DNA of 64,000 nucleotides, from the NCBI RefSeq assembly GCF_037154085.1, contig NZ_JBANRM010000005.1, positions 124,001 to 188,000 of the forward strand, read 5' to 3'. Shown here one piece after another: positions 24,719 to 32,060 of the stretch. Position 1 is the stretch's first letter. Each line of letters begins with the position of its first letter. The notes beneath the pieces are model-generated. The model saw nothing but the letters and a program-made list of their open reading frames with translations. It searched no databases and was not told where the DNA came from. Source of the DNA: Andeanibacterium fulvum. GTDB lineage: Bacteria; Pseudomonadota; Alphaproteobacteria; Sphingomonadales; Sphingomonadaceae. The translations under genes were made by a program, and so were the position numbers.

Positions 24719-25375
24719 ATGCTCATCCGCATGACCAAACCCGTCGCCACGGCACTGGCTCTCACTCTGGGGCTTTCCCTTACTGCTTGCGCCAGCGAGC
24801 CCACCAACCGCTCGCTCGATTCGATCAAGCAGCCGGTGGTCGAACGGTCGAACTACACTTTCGACGTCAGCGCCGGTTCGGGTGGTCTGACCATTTCCGA
24901 ACAGCAACGCCTGAGCGAATGGTTCAAGGCCATGGAACTGGGCTATGGCGATCGCGTCTCTATCGACGATCCGCTTGCCAGCACCGCCACGCGCGAGAAG
25001 ATCGCCGAAATCGCGGCACGTTATGGCATTCTGGTGAGCGATGGCGCACCGGTTACCGAAGGCGTGGTTACGCCCGGTATGGCCCGCATCGTCGTCACTC
25101 GTTCCAAGGCCTCGGTGCCGGGCTGCCCGGACTGGGGTGGCCGGTCGACCACGAATTTCAACAACGGCACCAATGACGGTTTCGGTTGCGCGGTAAACAG
25201 CAACCTTGCCTCGATGGTGGCCGATCCGGAACATCTGATCCACGGCGCCAAGGGCACCGGCGAAACGGTGATCATGACGTCGAACAAGGCGATCGCCACC
25301 TATCGCGAGAAGAAGCCGACCGGTCAGGGCGGCCTCACGACCAACTCCACCAGCAGCGGCAGCGGAGGTAATTGA
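24719..25375 (+). CDS. cpaD: Pilus assembly lipoprotein CpaD
   Basis: The 218-residue precursor has a lipoprotein signal with lipobox LTAC near residue 21. Its CpaD-family body includes VRVTRSKASVPGCPDW-like sequence (here IVVTRSKASVPGCPDWGG) and NFNNGTNDGFGCAVNSNLASMVADPEHL, the most conserved part. CpaD acts with the secretin at the outer membrane. ATG at 24719 is 14 nt after the cpaC stop; the GTG at 24701 is less likely. The stop is 2 bp before the cpaE ATG. Confidence 0.92.
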   Translation: MLIRMTKPVATALALTLGLSLTACASEPTNRSLDSIKQPVVERSNYTFDVSAGSGGLTISEQQRLSEWFKAMELGYGDRVSIDDPLASTATREKIAEIAARYGILVSDGAPVTEGVVTPGMARIVVTRSKASVPGCPDWGGRSTTNFNNGTNDGFGCAVNSNLASMVADPEHLIHGAKGTGETVIMTSNKAIATYREKKPTGQGGLTTNSTSSGSGGN

Positions 25376-25377
25376 GC

Positions 25378-26670
25378 ATGAACGCGCCCTGGAAAGCCGG
25401 AACGCCCAACGGACGTGACCCCTTCGCAGCCTTCGTTTGCGACGAGACCGCGCTGGATGTCCTGCGCCCCGTCGTCATCGAAATGGGCTGGCAACCCGAG
25501 AAGTGCGCCAAGGGCGGCCTGCGCAATGCAGTCCAGTCGCTCTCGGTCACGGCGAGCCCGAACATCCTGATGGTCGACCTGTCGGAAAGCGGCGATCCGC
25601 TGAACGACATCAACGCGCTGGCCGAAGTCTGCGAACCGGGCACGGTGGTGATCGCCATCGGGCAGGTCAACGACGTGCGCCTCTATCGCGATCTGCTGGC
25701 CAGCGGCATTCACGACTACCTGCTCAAGCCGCTTTCGTCGGGGCAGGTGCGCGATGCGCTGGTTCAGGCGCAGGCGGTATTTTCGTCACCCAAGGCGAGC
25801 GATGCAAATGCGGCCAAGCGCCACATCTCGACCGCTGTCGTGGGGACGCGCGGCGGGGTCGGCGCATCGACGCTGGTAACCTCGCTGGCCTGGCTGTTCG
25901 CGACAGAGCACAAGATGCCGACCGCGCTGCTGGACCTCGATGTCCATTTCGGCACCGGCGCGCTGACGCTCGACCTCGAGCCCGGCCGCGGCCTGACCGA
26001 TGCGATCGACAATCCCAGCCGCATCGACGGACTGTTCATCGAACGCGCGATGATCCGCGCGAATGACAATCTCTCGATCCTCTCGGCAGAAGCGCCGATC
26101 AACTCCCCACTGATCACCGACGGCTCTGCCTTCGTGCAGCTGGAAGAGGAATTCCGTCACGCTTTCGAGATGACGGTGATCGATCTTCCGCGGAACATGT
26201 TGATCAACTTTCCGCATCTGCTCGCTGATGTGAACGTCGTCGTCCTGGCGACCGAACTGACGCTGGCTTCGGCGCGCGATGCGATCCGCATTCTTTCCTG
26301 GCTGAAGTCGAACGCGCCGCACGCCACTCCGGTGATCGTCGCCAACAAGATGCAGCAGGGCCTGGTGGAAATCAGCAAGCCGGATTTCGAAGCCTCGATC
26401 GAACGCAAGATCGACTTCGCCATCCCCTACGACCAGCGCGCCGCGGTCAATGCCGCCAAGCTCGGCCAGACCTTCGTCGACGCCAACCGCTCCAGCAAGG
26501 CGGCAGCCGTGGTGCGGGACGTGGCCAATGCGGTGATCGGCATGGGCGCTGAAGAAGCCGCGCTGCAGCACCATGAGGCAGGCGTCAAATCGTCGCTGCT
26601 CGGCAAGTTCGACCTCAAGTCGCTGATTGCCAAGAAGGGCAGCAAGAGGGCTGCCGAAGCGGTCGAATAA
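25378..26670 (+). CDS. cpaE: Pilus assembly ATPase CpaE/TadZ
   Basis: The 430-residue protein has an N-terminal receiver-like domain (about residues 15-130, without a clear phospho-aspartate set) and a ParA/MinD-type ATPase domain. Its deviant Walker A is GTRGGVGAST at residues 156-165, with arginine 158 where MinD-like proteins have the signature lysine. LLDLDVHFGTGAL and FEMTVIDLPRN supply the Walker B-like parts. CpaE/TadZ localises the Tad apparatus, often at the cell pole; the R-for-K change is often seen in this family. GGAGG precedes the ATG. Directly downstream, where cpaF is expected, there is only a 75-bp gap. Confidence 0.93.
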   Translation: MNAPWKAGTPNGRDPFAAFVCDETALDVLRPVVIEMGWQPEKCAKGGLRNAVQSLSVTASPNILMVDLSESGDPLNDINALAEVCEPGTVVIAIGQVNDVRLYRDLLASGIHDYLLKPLSSGQVRDALVQAQAVFSSPKASDANAAKRHISTAVVGTRGGVGASTLVTSLAWLFATEHKMPTALLDLDVHFGTGALTLDLEPGRGLTDAIDNPSRIDGLFIERAMIRANDNLSILSAEAPINSPLITDGSAFVQLEEEFRHAFEMTVIDLPRNMLINFPHLLADVNVVVLATELTLASARDAIRILSWLKSNAPHATPVIVANKMQQGLVEISKPDFEASIERKIDFAIPYDQRAAVNAAKLGQTFVDANRSSKAAAVVRDVANAVIGMGAEEAALQHHEAGVKSSLLGKFDLKSLIAKKGSKRAAEAVE

Positions 26671-26680
26671 GAACATCGAC

Positions 26681-26708
26681 CGGGGGTGGCACATCTACGC
26701 CGCCCCCG
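26681..26708. other. 10-bp-stem hairpin between cpaE and tadB
   Basis: CGGGGGTGGC-N8-GCCGCCCCCG folds into a 10-bp stem with one G-T wobble, 10 nt after the cpaE stop. There is no T-tail, so it may be an RNA-processing or stabilising element, or a scar. It occupies the site where the cpaF gene lies in canonical tad loci. Confidence 0.55.
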
Positions 26709-26745
26709 CGTCGCTTGAAGCAGGTTAGGAAGGCAGAGCCAGGCA

Positions 26746-27717
26746 ATGAACATTCTGCAGATCGGGCTGTTCGTCTTCGCCATCACCAGTGTGCTGGGGC
26801 TGATCTATGCTGCCTTCGCTGGCCCTTCGGCGGCGAAGGAAAGTGCCCGACGTCTCCAGTCGGTGCGGTATCGCCACTCGGAAAGCACAGTCGACAAGGT
26901 CGAATCCCAGCTCAAGAAGGCCATTGCCGCGCGCAAGCCCAAGATGCACCGCATCGCCGGGTCCAGTTCGCGTATCGAGGCCCTTGCACTGCGCCTGCAT
27001 CGCAGCGGCAAGAGCTGGACCGTCACTCAATATATTTATACGTCGGTCGGCATTGCGCTGGCCCTGGCGGTGATCGTCTATCTGAAGAGCGGAGCCCTGC
27101 TGCTGTCGCTGGGCATCGGCCTGCTGATCGGCGCCGGCCTGCCGCACATGGCGGTGAACTACTTCATCAAGAAGCGCACCAATTCCTTCAACTCCAAATT
27201 CCCCGACGCGCTCGAACTGCTGGTGCGCGGCCTTCGCTCGGGCCTTCCGGTGACCGAGACGCTGACGGTCGTCGCGAGCGAAATTCCGGGCCCGGTGGGC
27301 GAGGAATTCCGCGCGATCGTGGACCGGATCAAGGTTGGTCGCTCCATGGAGGAAGCGCTCCAGGTCACGGCCGACCGCCTTGGCACGCCCGAATTCCAGT
27401 TTTTCTGCATCACACTGGCAATCCAGCGCGAGACCGGCGGCAATCTGGCCGAAACGCTCTCCAACCTGTCGGACGTGCTGCGCAAGCGCGCCCAGATGAA
27501 GCTGAAGATCAGGGCGATGAGCTCTGAATCCAAGGCTTCCGCCTATATCGTGGGCGCCCTGCCCTTTCTGGTCTTCGCGATGATCTACTGGGTCAATCCG
27601 AACTATCTGAACGACTTCTTCGTCGACGAGCGCCTGATGGTCGCGGGTATCGGCGGCTTTATCTGGATGGGTATCGGCGCGTTGATCATGGCCAAGATGG
27701 TCAGCTTCGAAATCTGA
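26746..27717 (+). CDS. tadB: Tad inner-membrane platform protein TadB
   Basis: A 323-residue protein of the type II secretion F family. There is one N-terminal helix, a cytoplasmic stretch, two helices near residues 100-145, the T2SF domain (FPDALELLVRGLRSGLPVTETL and ETGGNLAETLSNLSDVLRKRAQMK) and two terminal helices. With TadC it forms the inner-membrane platform on which the CpaF motor normally acts. The ATG at 26746 follows the hairpin by 37 nt, with GGAAGG as ribosome site. Confidence 0.93.
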   Translation: MNILQIGLFVFAITSVLGLIYAAFAGPSAAKESARRLQSVRYRHSESTVDKVESQLKKAIAARKPKMHRIAGSSSRIEALALRLHRSGKSWTVTQYIYTSVGIALALAVIVYLKSGALLLSLGIGLLIGAGLPHMAVNYFIKKRTNSFNSKFPDALELLVRGLRSGLPVTETLTVVASEIPGPVGEEFRAIVDRIKVGRSMEEALQVTADRLGTPEFQFFCITLAIQRETGGNLAETLSNLSDVLRKRAQMKLKIRAMSSESKASAYIVGALPFLVFAMIYWVNPNYLNDFFVDERLMVAGIGGFIWMGIGALIMAKMVSFEI

Positions 27718-27733
27718 TCGGGAGGAAAAGAAC

Positions 27734-28744
27734 ATGATCGGCACACCTCCCGGACCCACACTCCTCGGCGTTGACGTCATTGCCGTCGGCAGCATTCTGG
27801 CCGGCGTTGCCGCGCTCGCCGCGATGATGGCGGTCTATGCCGCTATCACCGTGCGCGATCCGATGGCCCGCAGGGTGAAAACGCTCAATGCCCGGCGCGA
27901 AGAACTGAAGGCAGGCATCGTCACTGCCACGGCCAAGAAGCGCCAGAGCCTCGTCCGCAAGACCGAGACGACCGACCGCATGAAGGACGCCCTGACGGGG
28001 ATGAAGGTCCTTCAGGACAGCCAGGTGAAGCAGATCCAGCAGAAGCTGGCCCAGGCGGGTTACCGCAACAAGGAATGGGCTGTCGCGGTGATCTTCGCGC
28101 GCATGGTCCTTCCGATCGTGCTGGGCGTTATCGCGGTGGTGCTCGTTTATTGGAGCAACACTTTCCCCGAATGGGGCAGCTTCAAGCGCTTCATGGCCTT
28201 CGCCGTAATGGTGATCGCAGGCTACAAGGCGCCGGACCTGTTCCTGAGCAACAAGATCTCCAAGCGTTCGCATGCCATCCGCAAGGGCCTGCCCGATGCG
28301 CTGGACCTGCTGGTCATCTGCGCGGAAGCGGGCCTGACCGTGGACGCCGCCTTTGCCCGCGTGGCAAAGGAGCTTGGCCGCGCCTATCCGGAACTGGGCG
28401 ACGAGTTCATGCTCGCTTCGATCGAGCTGTCCTTCCTCACCGAACGCAGGATGGCTTTCGAGAACCTCGCTTATCGTGTCGATCTCGATTCGGTGCGCGG
28501 CGTGGTGACGACCATGATCCAGACCGAGCGCTACGGTACGCCTCTGGCTTCCTCGCTGCGTGTCTTGTCGGCCGAATTCCGCAACGAGCGCATGATGCGC
28601 GCGGAAGAAAAGGCTGCGCGCCTGCCCGCCATCATGACAGTTCCGCTGATCCTGTTCATCCTGCCGGTGCTGTTCATCGTGATCCTCGGTCCGGCTACCT
28701 GTGCCATCGGCGACACTTTCGCCAATCGGCCCGGCGGCGGCTGA
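27734..28744 (+). CDS. tadC: Tad inner-membrane platform protein TadC
   Basis: The 336-residue paralogue of TadB has the same layout: N-terminal helix, cytoplasmic region, two helices and a T2SF domain with LPDALDLLVICAEAGLTVDAAFARVAKELG and VVTTMIQTERYGTPLASSLRVLSAEFRNERMMRAEEKAARLP. The last helix is followed by a short Gly-rich end. It starts 16 bp after tadB and ends the locus, followed by a strong terminator, so no tadD, tadE, tadF or tadG is cotranscribed. Confidence 0.93.
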   Translation: MIGTPPGPTLLGVDVIAVGSILAGVAALAAMMAVYAAITVRDPMARRVKTLNARREELKAGIVTATAKKRQSLVRKTETTDRMKDALTGMKVLQDSQVKQIQQKLAQAGYRNKEWAVAVIFARMVLPIVLGVIAVVLVYWSNTFPEWGSFKRFMAFAVMVIAGYKAPDLFLSNKISKRSHAIRKGLPDALDLLVICAEAGLTVDAAFARVAKELGRAYPELGDEFMLASIELSFLTERRMAFENLAYRVDLDSVRGVVTTMIQTERYGTPLASSLRVLSAEFRNERMMRAEEKAARLPAIMTVPLILFILPVLFIVILGPATCAIGDTFANRPGGG

Positions 28745-28775
28745 TCCGGTCAGGCCAGCACAGCAAAGCGCCATC

Positions 28776-28815
28776 AAAAAGGCCCCTTCCCGCCAGGCGG
28801 GAGGGGGCCTTTCGC
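28776..28815 (+). terminator. Rho-independent terminator of the tad operon
   Basis: AAAAAGGCCCC-TTCCCGCC / GGCGGGAGGGGGCCTTT forms a long GC-rich stem with a 3' TTT, about 30 nt after the tadC stop. It may also serve the convergent marR gene. Confidence 0.85.
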
Positions 28816-28862
28816 TATTTCATGGAATAGGAACTGCCGTGCTCCGGCATTAGGCAAACGCG

Positions 28863-29336
28863 TCAGTCGTAATTGCCGCTGTCGATTCCTTCGGCATGCA
28901 GATCGCGCACTTCCTTCTTCAACCGCACCAGCAGCGCCTTGAAGCCCGCGATCTCCTCAGTCGTGAAATTGGCGAGTAACCGGCGTTCCATTTCGAGCGC
29001 GAGCGGCATGATCTCGCCATACATGCGCCGCCCTTCCTCGGTCAGCTCGAGCAGGTGGGAACGGCCATCCCTGGTATTGGGCTGGCGCCACGCAAGGCCT
29101 CGTTCCTCCAGATCCTTGCACGCCCGGTTGACGGCAACCTTGTCCATCAGCGTCATTGCCGTCAGTTCGCGCTGCGTCAGCGCCCCGGCATCGCCCAGCA
29201 CTGCCATCACCCGCCATTCGGGAACTTTCAGCCCGAAACGGCTCCGATATTCGAGTGCAATGCGCCCGCTGACCGCATTCGACGTAACCGAAAGCATGTA
29301 AGGCAGGAAATCGGAGAGGGGCGATTGAACGTCCAT
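28863..29336 (-). CDS. MarR-family transcriptional regulator
   Basis: A 157-residue winged-helix regulator. The DNA-binding region contains RVMAVLGDAGALTQRELTAMTLMDKVAVNRACKDLEERGLAWRQ, followed by the wing motif NTRDGRSHLLELTEEG, characteristic of MarR proteins, which usually act as dimeric repressors released by small ligands. ATG at 29336 is chosen because an upstream alternative at 29375 lies within a perfect dyad (29358-29375) that is better explained as operator. It has no adjacent same-strand target other than itself; mtaP ends 97 bp upstream. Autoregulation is inferred. Confidence 0.86.
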   Translation of the reverse strand: MDVQSPLSDFLPYMLSVTSNAVSGRIALEYRSRFGLKVPEWRVMAVLGDAGALTQRELTAMTLMDKVAVNRACKDLEERGLAWRQPNTRDGRSHLLELTEEGRRMYGEIMPLALEMERRLLANFTTEEIAGFKALLVRLKKEVRDLHAEGIDSGNYD

Positions 29337-29357
29337 ATGGTTTTTATTGTAACGATT

Positions 29358-29375
29358 TTGCATTGCGAAATGCAA
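29358..29375. promoter_or_regulatory. 18-bp perfect dyad, candidate MarR operator
   Basis: TTGCATT-GCGA-AATGCAA has 7-bp perfect arms, the size and symmetry of MarR-family operators. It ends 22 bp upstream of the marR start, where a bound dimer would cover the promoter. Assignment is inferred from symmetry and position. Confidence 0.6.
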
Positions 29376-29432
29376 GTATCGAACGGTAACCCCGCCCGAA
29401 ATGGCACAAACAAGCTGTCAGACGAATTCTGT

Positions 29433-30326
29433 CTAACGCTTTTGTGCTGGCAGTGCCCGGCCCAGAACGCGCCCTGCAACGGCATCGAGACGTGCGACAA
29501 GTGCGGGGTCCCGCTTTTCCGCCACAGTCACGATCGCGCCCTCCAGCGCTGTGTCGATCGGGCTTGCGCTGCGTTCCTTGGGCAGCAATCCGGCCAGGGC
29601 GGTAAGGGCAGCGCGCGCCTTGCCCGCATTGTCATGCATCACCCGCAGGACGTCTTCCACGTCCACTGCCTCGCCGCCTTCGCGCCAGCAATCGTAGTCA
29701 GTGACCATGGCAAGCAGGGCGTAAGGCAGCTCTGCCTCCCGCGCGAGGCGCGCTTCCGGAAGGGCGGTCATGCCGATCACATCCGCCCCCCAGGCGCGAT
29801 ACATGTGGCTTTCGGCGCGGGTGGAAAATTGCGGGCCTTCGATCGCTACGTAACAACCGCCCCGATGAACGATTGCCCCTGCCTTTTCCGCCGCATCGCC
29901 GACGAATGCGGACAGACGGGGACAGGTGGGATCGGCCAGGCTGACATGAGCGACAAGCCCTTCGCCGAAGAAGCTGCGTTCCCGCCCCAGCGTTCGGTCG
30001 ATCATCTGGTCCACCACCACGAAGCCGCCCGGCGCATAATCCTCGCGCAGCGAACCGATGGCGGAGATAGACAGGATATCGGTCACCCCACAGCGCTTCA
30101 GCACGTCGATATTCGCGCGATAGTTGACCGCACCCGGAGCGATACGATGCCCGGCCCCGTGGCGGGCGAGGAAAGTGAAGCGGACATCGCCGATCCGCCC
30201 GGTGGTCACCGGTCCGGACGGCTCGCCAAAGCTGCTCCTCACGCTGATCTGCTGCGCTTCCTCGACCACTTCGGCGTCATAGAGGCCGGTTCCGCCGATA
30301 ACGCCGATATGCCAGCTTGCAGTCAT
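29433..30326 (-). CDS. mtaP: S-methyl-5'-thioadenosine phosphorylase
   Basis: A 297-residue nucleoside phosphorylase that splits methylthioadenosine into adenine and methylthioribose 1-phosphate for methionine and purine salvage. Signature segments are IGVIGGTGLYD, FLARHGAGHRIAPGAVNYRANI, GGCYVAIEGPQFSTRAESHMYRAWGADVIGMT and MVTDYDCWRE. The Asp in VTDYD fits 6-amino purine specificity. ATG at 30326 overlaps the TetR gene's stop (ATGA), which suggests that the regulator and enzyme are co-translated. Confidence 0.92.
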   Translation of the reverse strand: MTASWHIGVIGGTGLYDAEVVEEAQQISVRSSFGEPSGPVTTGRIGDVRFTFLARHGAGHRIAPGAVNYRANIDVLKRCGVTDILSISAIGSLREDYAPGGFVVVDQMIDRTLGRERSFFGEGLVAHVSLADPTCPRLSAFVGDAAEKAGAIVHRGGCYVAIEGPQFSTRAESHMYRAWGADVIGMTALPEARLAREAELPYALLAMVTDYDCWREGGEAVDVEDVLRVMHDNAGKARAALTALAGLLPKERSASPIDTALEGAIVTVAEKRDPALVARLDAVAGRVLGRALPAQKR

Positions 30327-30946
30327 CCGTTCCTCAGCAATCCCGCCATGATGAAATCGATCAGATGCGCGCGATAGCGGTCGCGCAATTCCTCGGACAG
30401 GGCATCCTCTCCGAAGCAATAGCGCATGAACAGCCGCGCCGAGAAGAACCGGTCCACCGCGCCGGTCACGCTGAAATAGAAGAGCTGCGGATCGACCTGG
30501 CGGAACACGCCCGCCTCCACGCCTTCGCCGATCAGCCGGTCATAGGCCGAATAGATCGGACTGAGATAGGTATTGGCGATCCGCTGTGCCTCGACCGCCT
30601 CGCTCTCGCGGATCAGCCGCATCAGCAGGCGCTGGATGTAAGGCACATCGTAGAAGCGGTCCACCACGGCCGAGATATGGCGGCGCAGCTTGGTCTCGGG
30701 ATCGTGATCCGAAGCCAGCAGCGCATCGACCGAGGCCAGCACGCTGGTCATGTCGCGGTCCAGCAGGGACTTCATCAGCCCCGCCTTGTTGCCGAAGTAA
30801 TATTTCACCAGCGCCGAGTTGAGCCCCGAGCGGCGGCTGAGCTGCGCCAGCGAGATATCGACCGTATCGGTCTCGCGCATGATGGCAGAGGCGGTCGCGA
30901 GCAATTGCTCGCGCGCCTCCAGCGTGGTGTCCGGTGCTGCCGCCAT
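30323..30946 (-). CDS. TetR-family transcriptional regulator
   Basis: The 207-residue protein has an N-terminal TetR helix-turn-helix (REQLLATASAIMRETDTVDISLAQLSRRSGLNSALVKYYFGNKAGLM, residues about 12-60), with the YYFGNK recognition-helix ending. The C-terminal ligand domain is of the kind seen in regulators of lipid or aromatic metabolism but is not diagnostic. It is 21 bp after the SDR gene and its stop overlaps the mtaP start by 4 bp. It may regulate the SDR-TetR-mtaP transcript. Confidence 0.86.
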   Translation of the reverse strand: MAAAPDTTLEAREQLLATASAIMRETDTVDISLAQLSRRSGLNSALVKYYFGNKAGLMKSLLDRDMTSVLASVDALLASDHDPETKLRRHISAVVDRFYDVPYIQRLLMRLIRESEAVEAQRIANTYLSPIYSAYDRLIGEGVEAGVFRQVDPQLFYFSVTGAVDRFFSARLFMRYCFGEDALSEELRDRYRAHLIDFIMAGLLRNG

Positions 30947-30967
30947 GCCCTGCCCCCCGGCCTTGCC

Positions 30968-31750
30968 TTACTTCGGCTGCATCCGGATCGCGCCGTCGAG
31001 CCGAACGTGCTCGCCGTTGAAATAGCCGATCTCGATCATGGTCATCACCAGCGCGGCATATTCTTCCGGATGTCCCAAGCGCTTGGGGAACGGTACCTGC
31101 GCAGCCAGCGATTCCTGGGCCGCTTCCGGCAGACCGGCCAGCAGCGGGGTGCGGAAGATGCCCGGCAGGATCGTATTGACGCGAATGCCCTCGCTCATCA
31201 GGTCGCGCGCGATGGGCAGGGTCATGCCGACAATGCCGCCCTTCGACGCCGAATAGGCCGCCTGACCCATCTGGCCATCGACTGCCGCGACCGAGGCGGT
31301 GTTGACGATGGCCCCGCGCTCATTGTCCTCCAGCGGATCGAGCGTCATCATCCCCGCCGCCGCCTTGGCGATGCAGCGGAACGTGCCGACTGTGTTGACT
31401 TCCAGCGTCTTGGCGAAGGCCGCGATGGGGAAATGCGAGATTGCCCCCGTCTCGCGGTCGCGGCGGGTCGTCTTACCGATTGTGCCGATCCCGGCACAAT
31501 TGACCAGCACGCGCTCCTGCCCATGGGCCGCGCGGGCCTTGGCAAAGCCGGCGTCGACGGATTCGTCCGACGTCACGTCAACCTGGCAGAAGATGCCGCC
31601 GATTTCAGCGGCGACCGATTCGCCCTTTTCCTGCTGCAGGTCGAACAGGGCGACCTTGGCCCCGCGCGCGGCAAGGGCGCGGGCCGTTGCCTCGCCAAGG
31701 CCGGAAGCACCGCCGGTAATCACGGCGGAAACGGTGTTGTCGATCTTCAA
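30968..31750 (-). CDS. SDR-family oxidoreductase (3-hydroxyacyl-CoA dehydrogenase type II-like)
   Basis: A 260-residue classical short-chain dehydrogenase. The NAD-binding motif TGGASGLGEATA starts near residue 12, the NCAGI strand is near 85, and the catalytic Ser and YSASK (Tyr-x3-Lys) are near residues 147-164. The pattern FDLQQEKGESVAAEIGG followed by FCQVDVTSDESV, and the insertion around TTRRDRETGAISHF, resemble the HSD17B10/type II 3-hydroxyacyl-CoA dehydrogenase group that acts in fatty-acid or branched-chain oxidation. It is first of the minus-strand trio SDR-TetR-mtaP and diverges from the TonB receptor. Confidence 0.85.
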   Translation of the reverse strand: MKIDNTVSAVITGGASGLGEATARALAARGAKVALFDLQQEKGESVAAEIGGIFCQVDVTSDESVDAGFAKARAAHGQERVLVNCAGIGTIGKTTRRDRETGAISHFPIAAFAKTLEVNTVGTFRCIAKAAAGMMTLDPLEDNERGAIVNTASVAAVDGQMGQAAYSASKGGIVGMTLPIARDLMSEGIRVNTILPGIFRTPLLAGLPEAAQESLAAQVPFPKRLGHPEEYAALVMTMIEIGYFNGEHVRLDGAIRMQPK

Positions 31751-31852
31751 GCTAGCCTCCCTCGGGCCGGAATCGGCGGAAAATTAAGCGACCGGCTAAG
31801 CAGGTCGTCCGGCCCGGTCAAGCGGGCAGCTAAGCTGGCAAATATTTCGTCT

Positions 31853-31879
31853 CGATTGCAACTGTTGTGCGATTGCAAC
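31853..31879. repeat. Tandem CGATTGCAAC direct repeats upstream of the TonB receptor/SDR pair
   Basis: Two exact 10-bp copies, 31853-31862 and 31870-31879, are separated by 7 bp (17-bp period). They lie in the 310-bp region between the divergent SDR and TonB-receptor genes. They could be regulator-binding sites, for example for the adjacent TetR protein; this is unproven. Confidence 0.5.
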
Positions 31880-31972
31880 ATTCGGGCAACGAATGCCGCA
31901 ATGCAAAGTAATTTGAATTGAAACCAAACCGGGCTTCCCGCAGGTGGTAGGCAGCACACATGCTATTTCGTC

Positions 31973-32040
31973 GTCCGGACACGCTGCAATGGGGGCTGTC
32001 CGGACAACGTCTACTTCTAGCGCCCGGCGGGGAGCCGGGC
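31973..32040. promoter_or_regulatory. Paired GTCCGGAC palindromes and hairpin upstream of the TonB receptor
   Basis: GTCCGGAC occurs at 31973-31980 and again at 31998-32005, 25 bp apart. It is followed by the hairpin GCCCGGC-N5-GCCGGGC at 32022-32040, ending 20 bp before the preferred GTG start. Together these suggest an operator pair and a structured mRNA leader. The rest of 31751-32060 shows no gene. Confidence 0.45.
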
Positions 32041-32060
32041 CTGTAATGGGGACTGAATCT

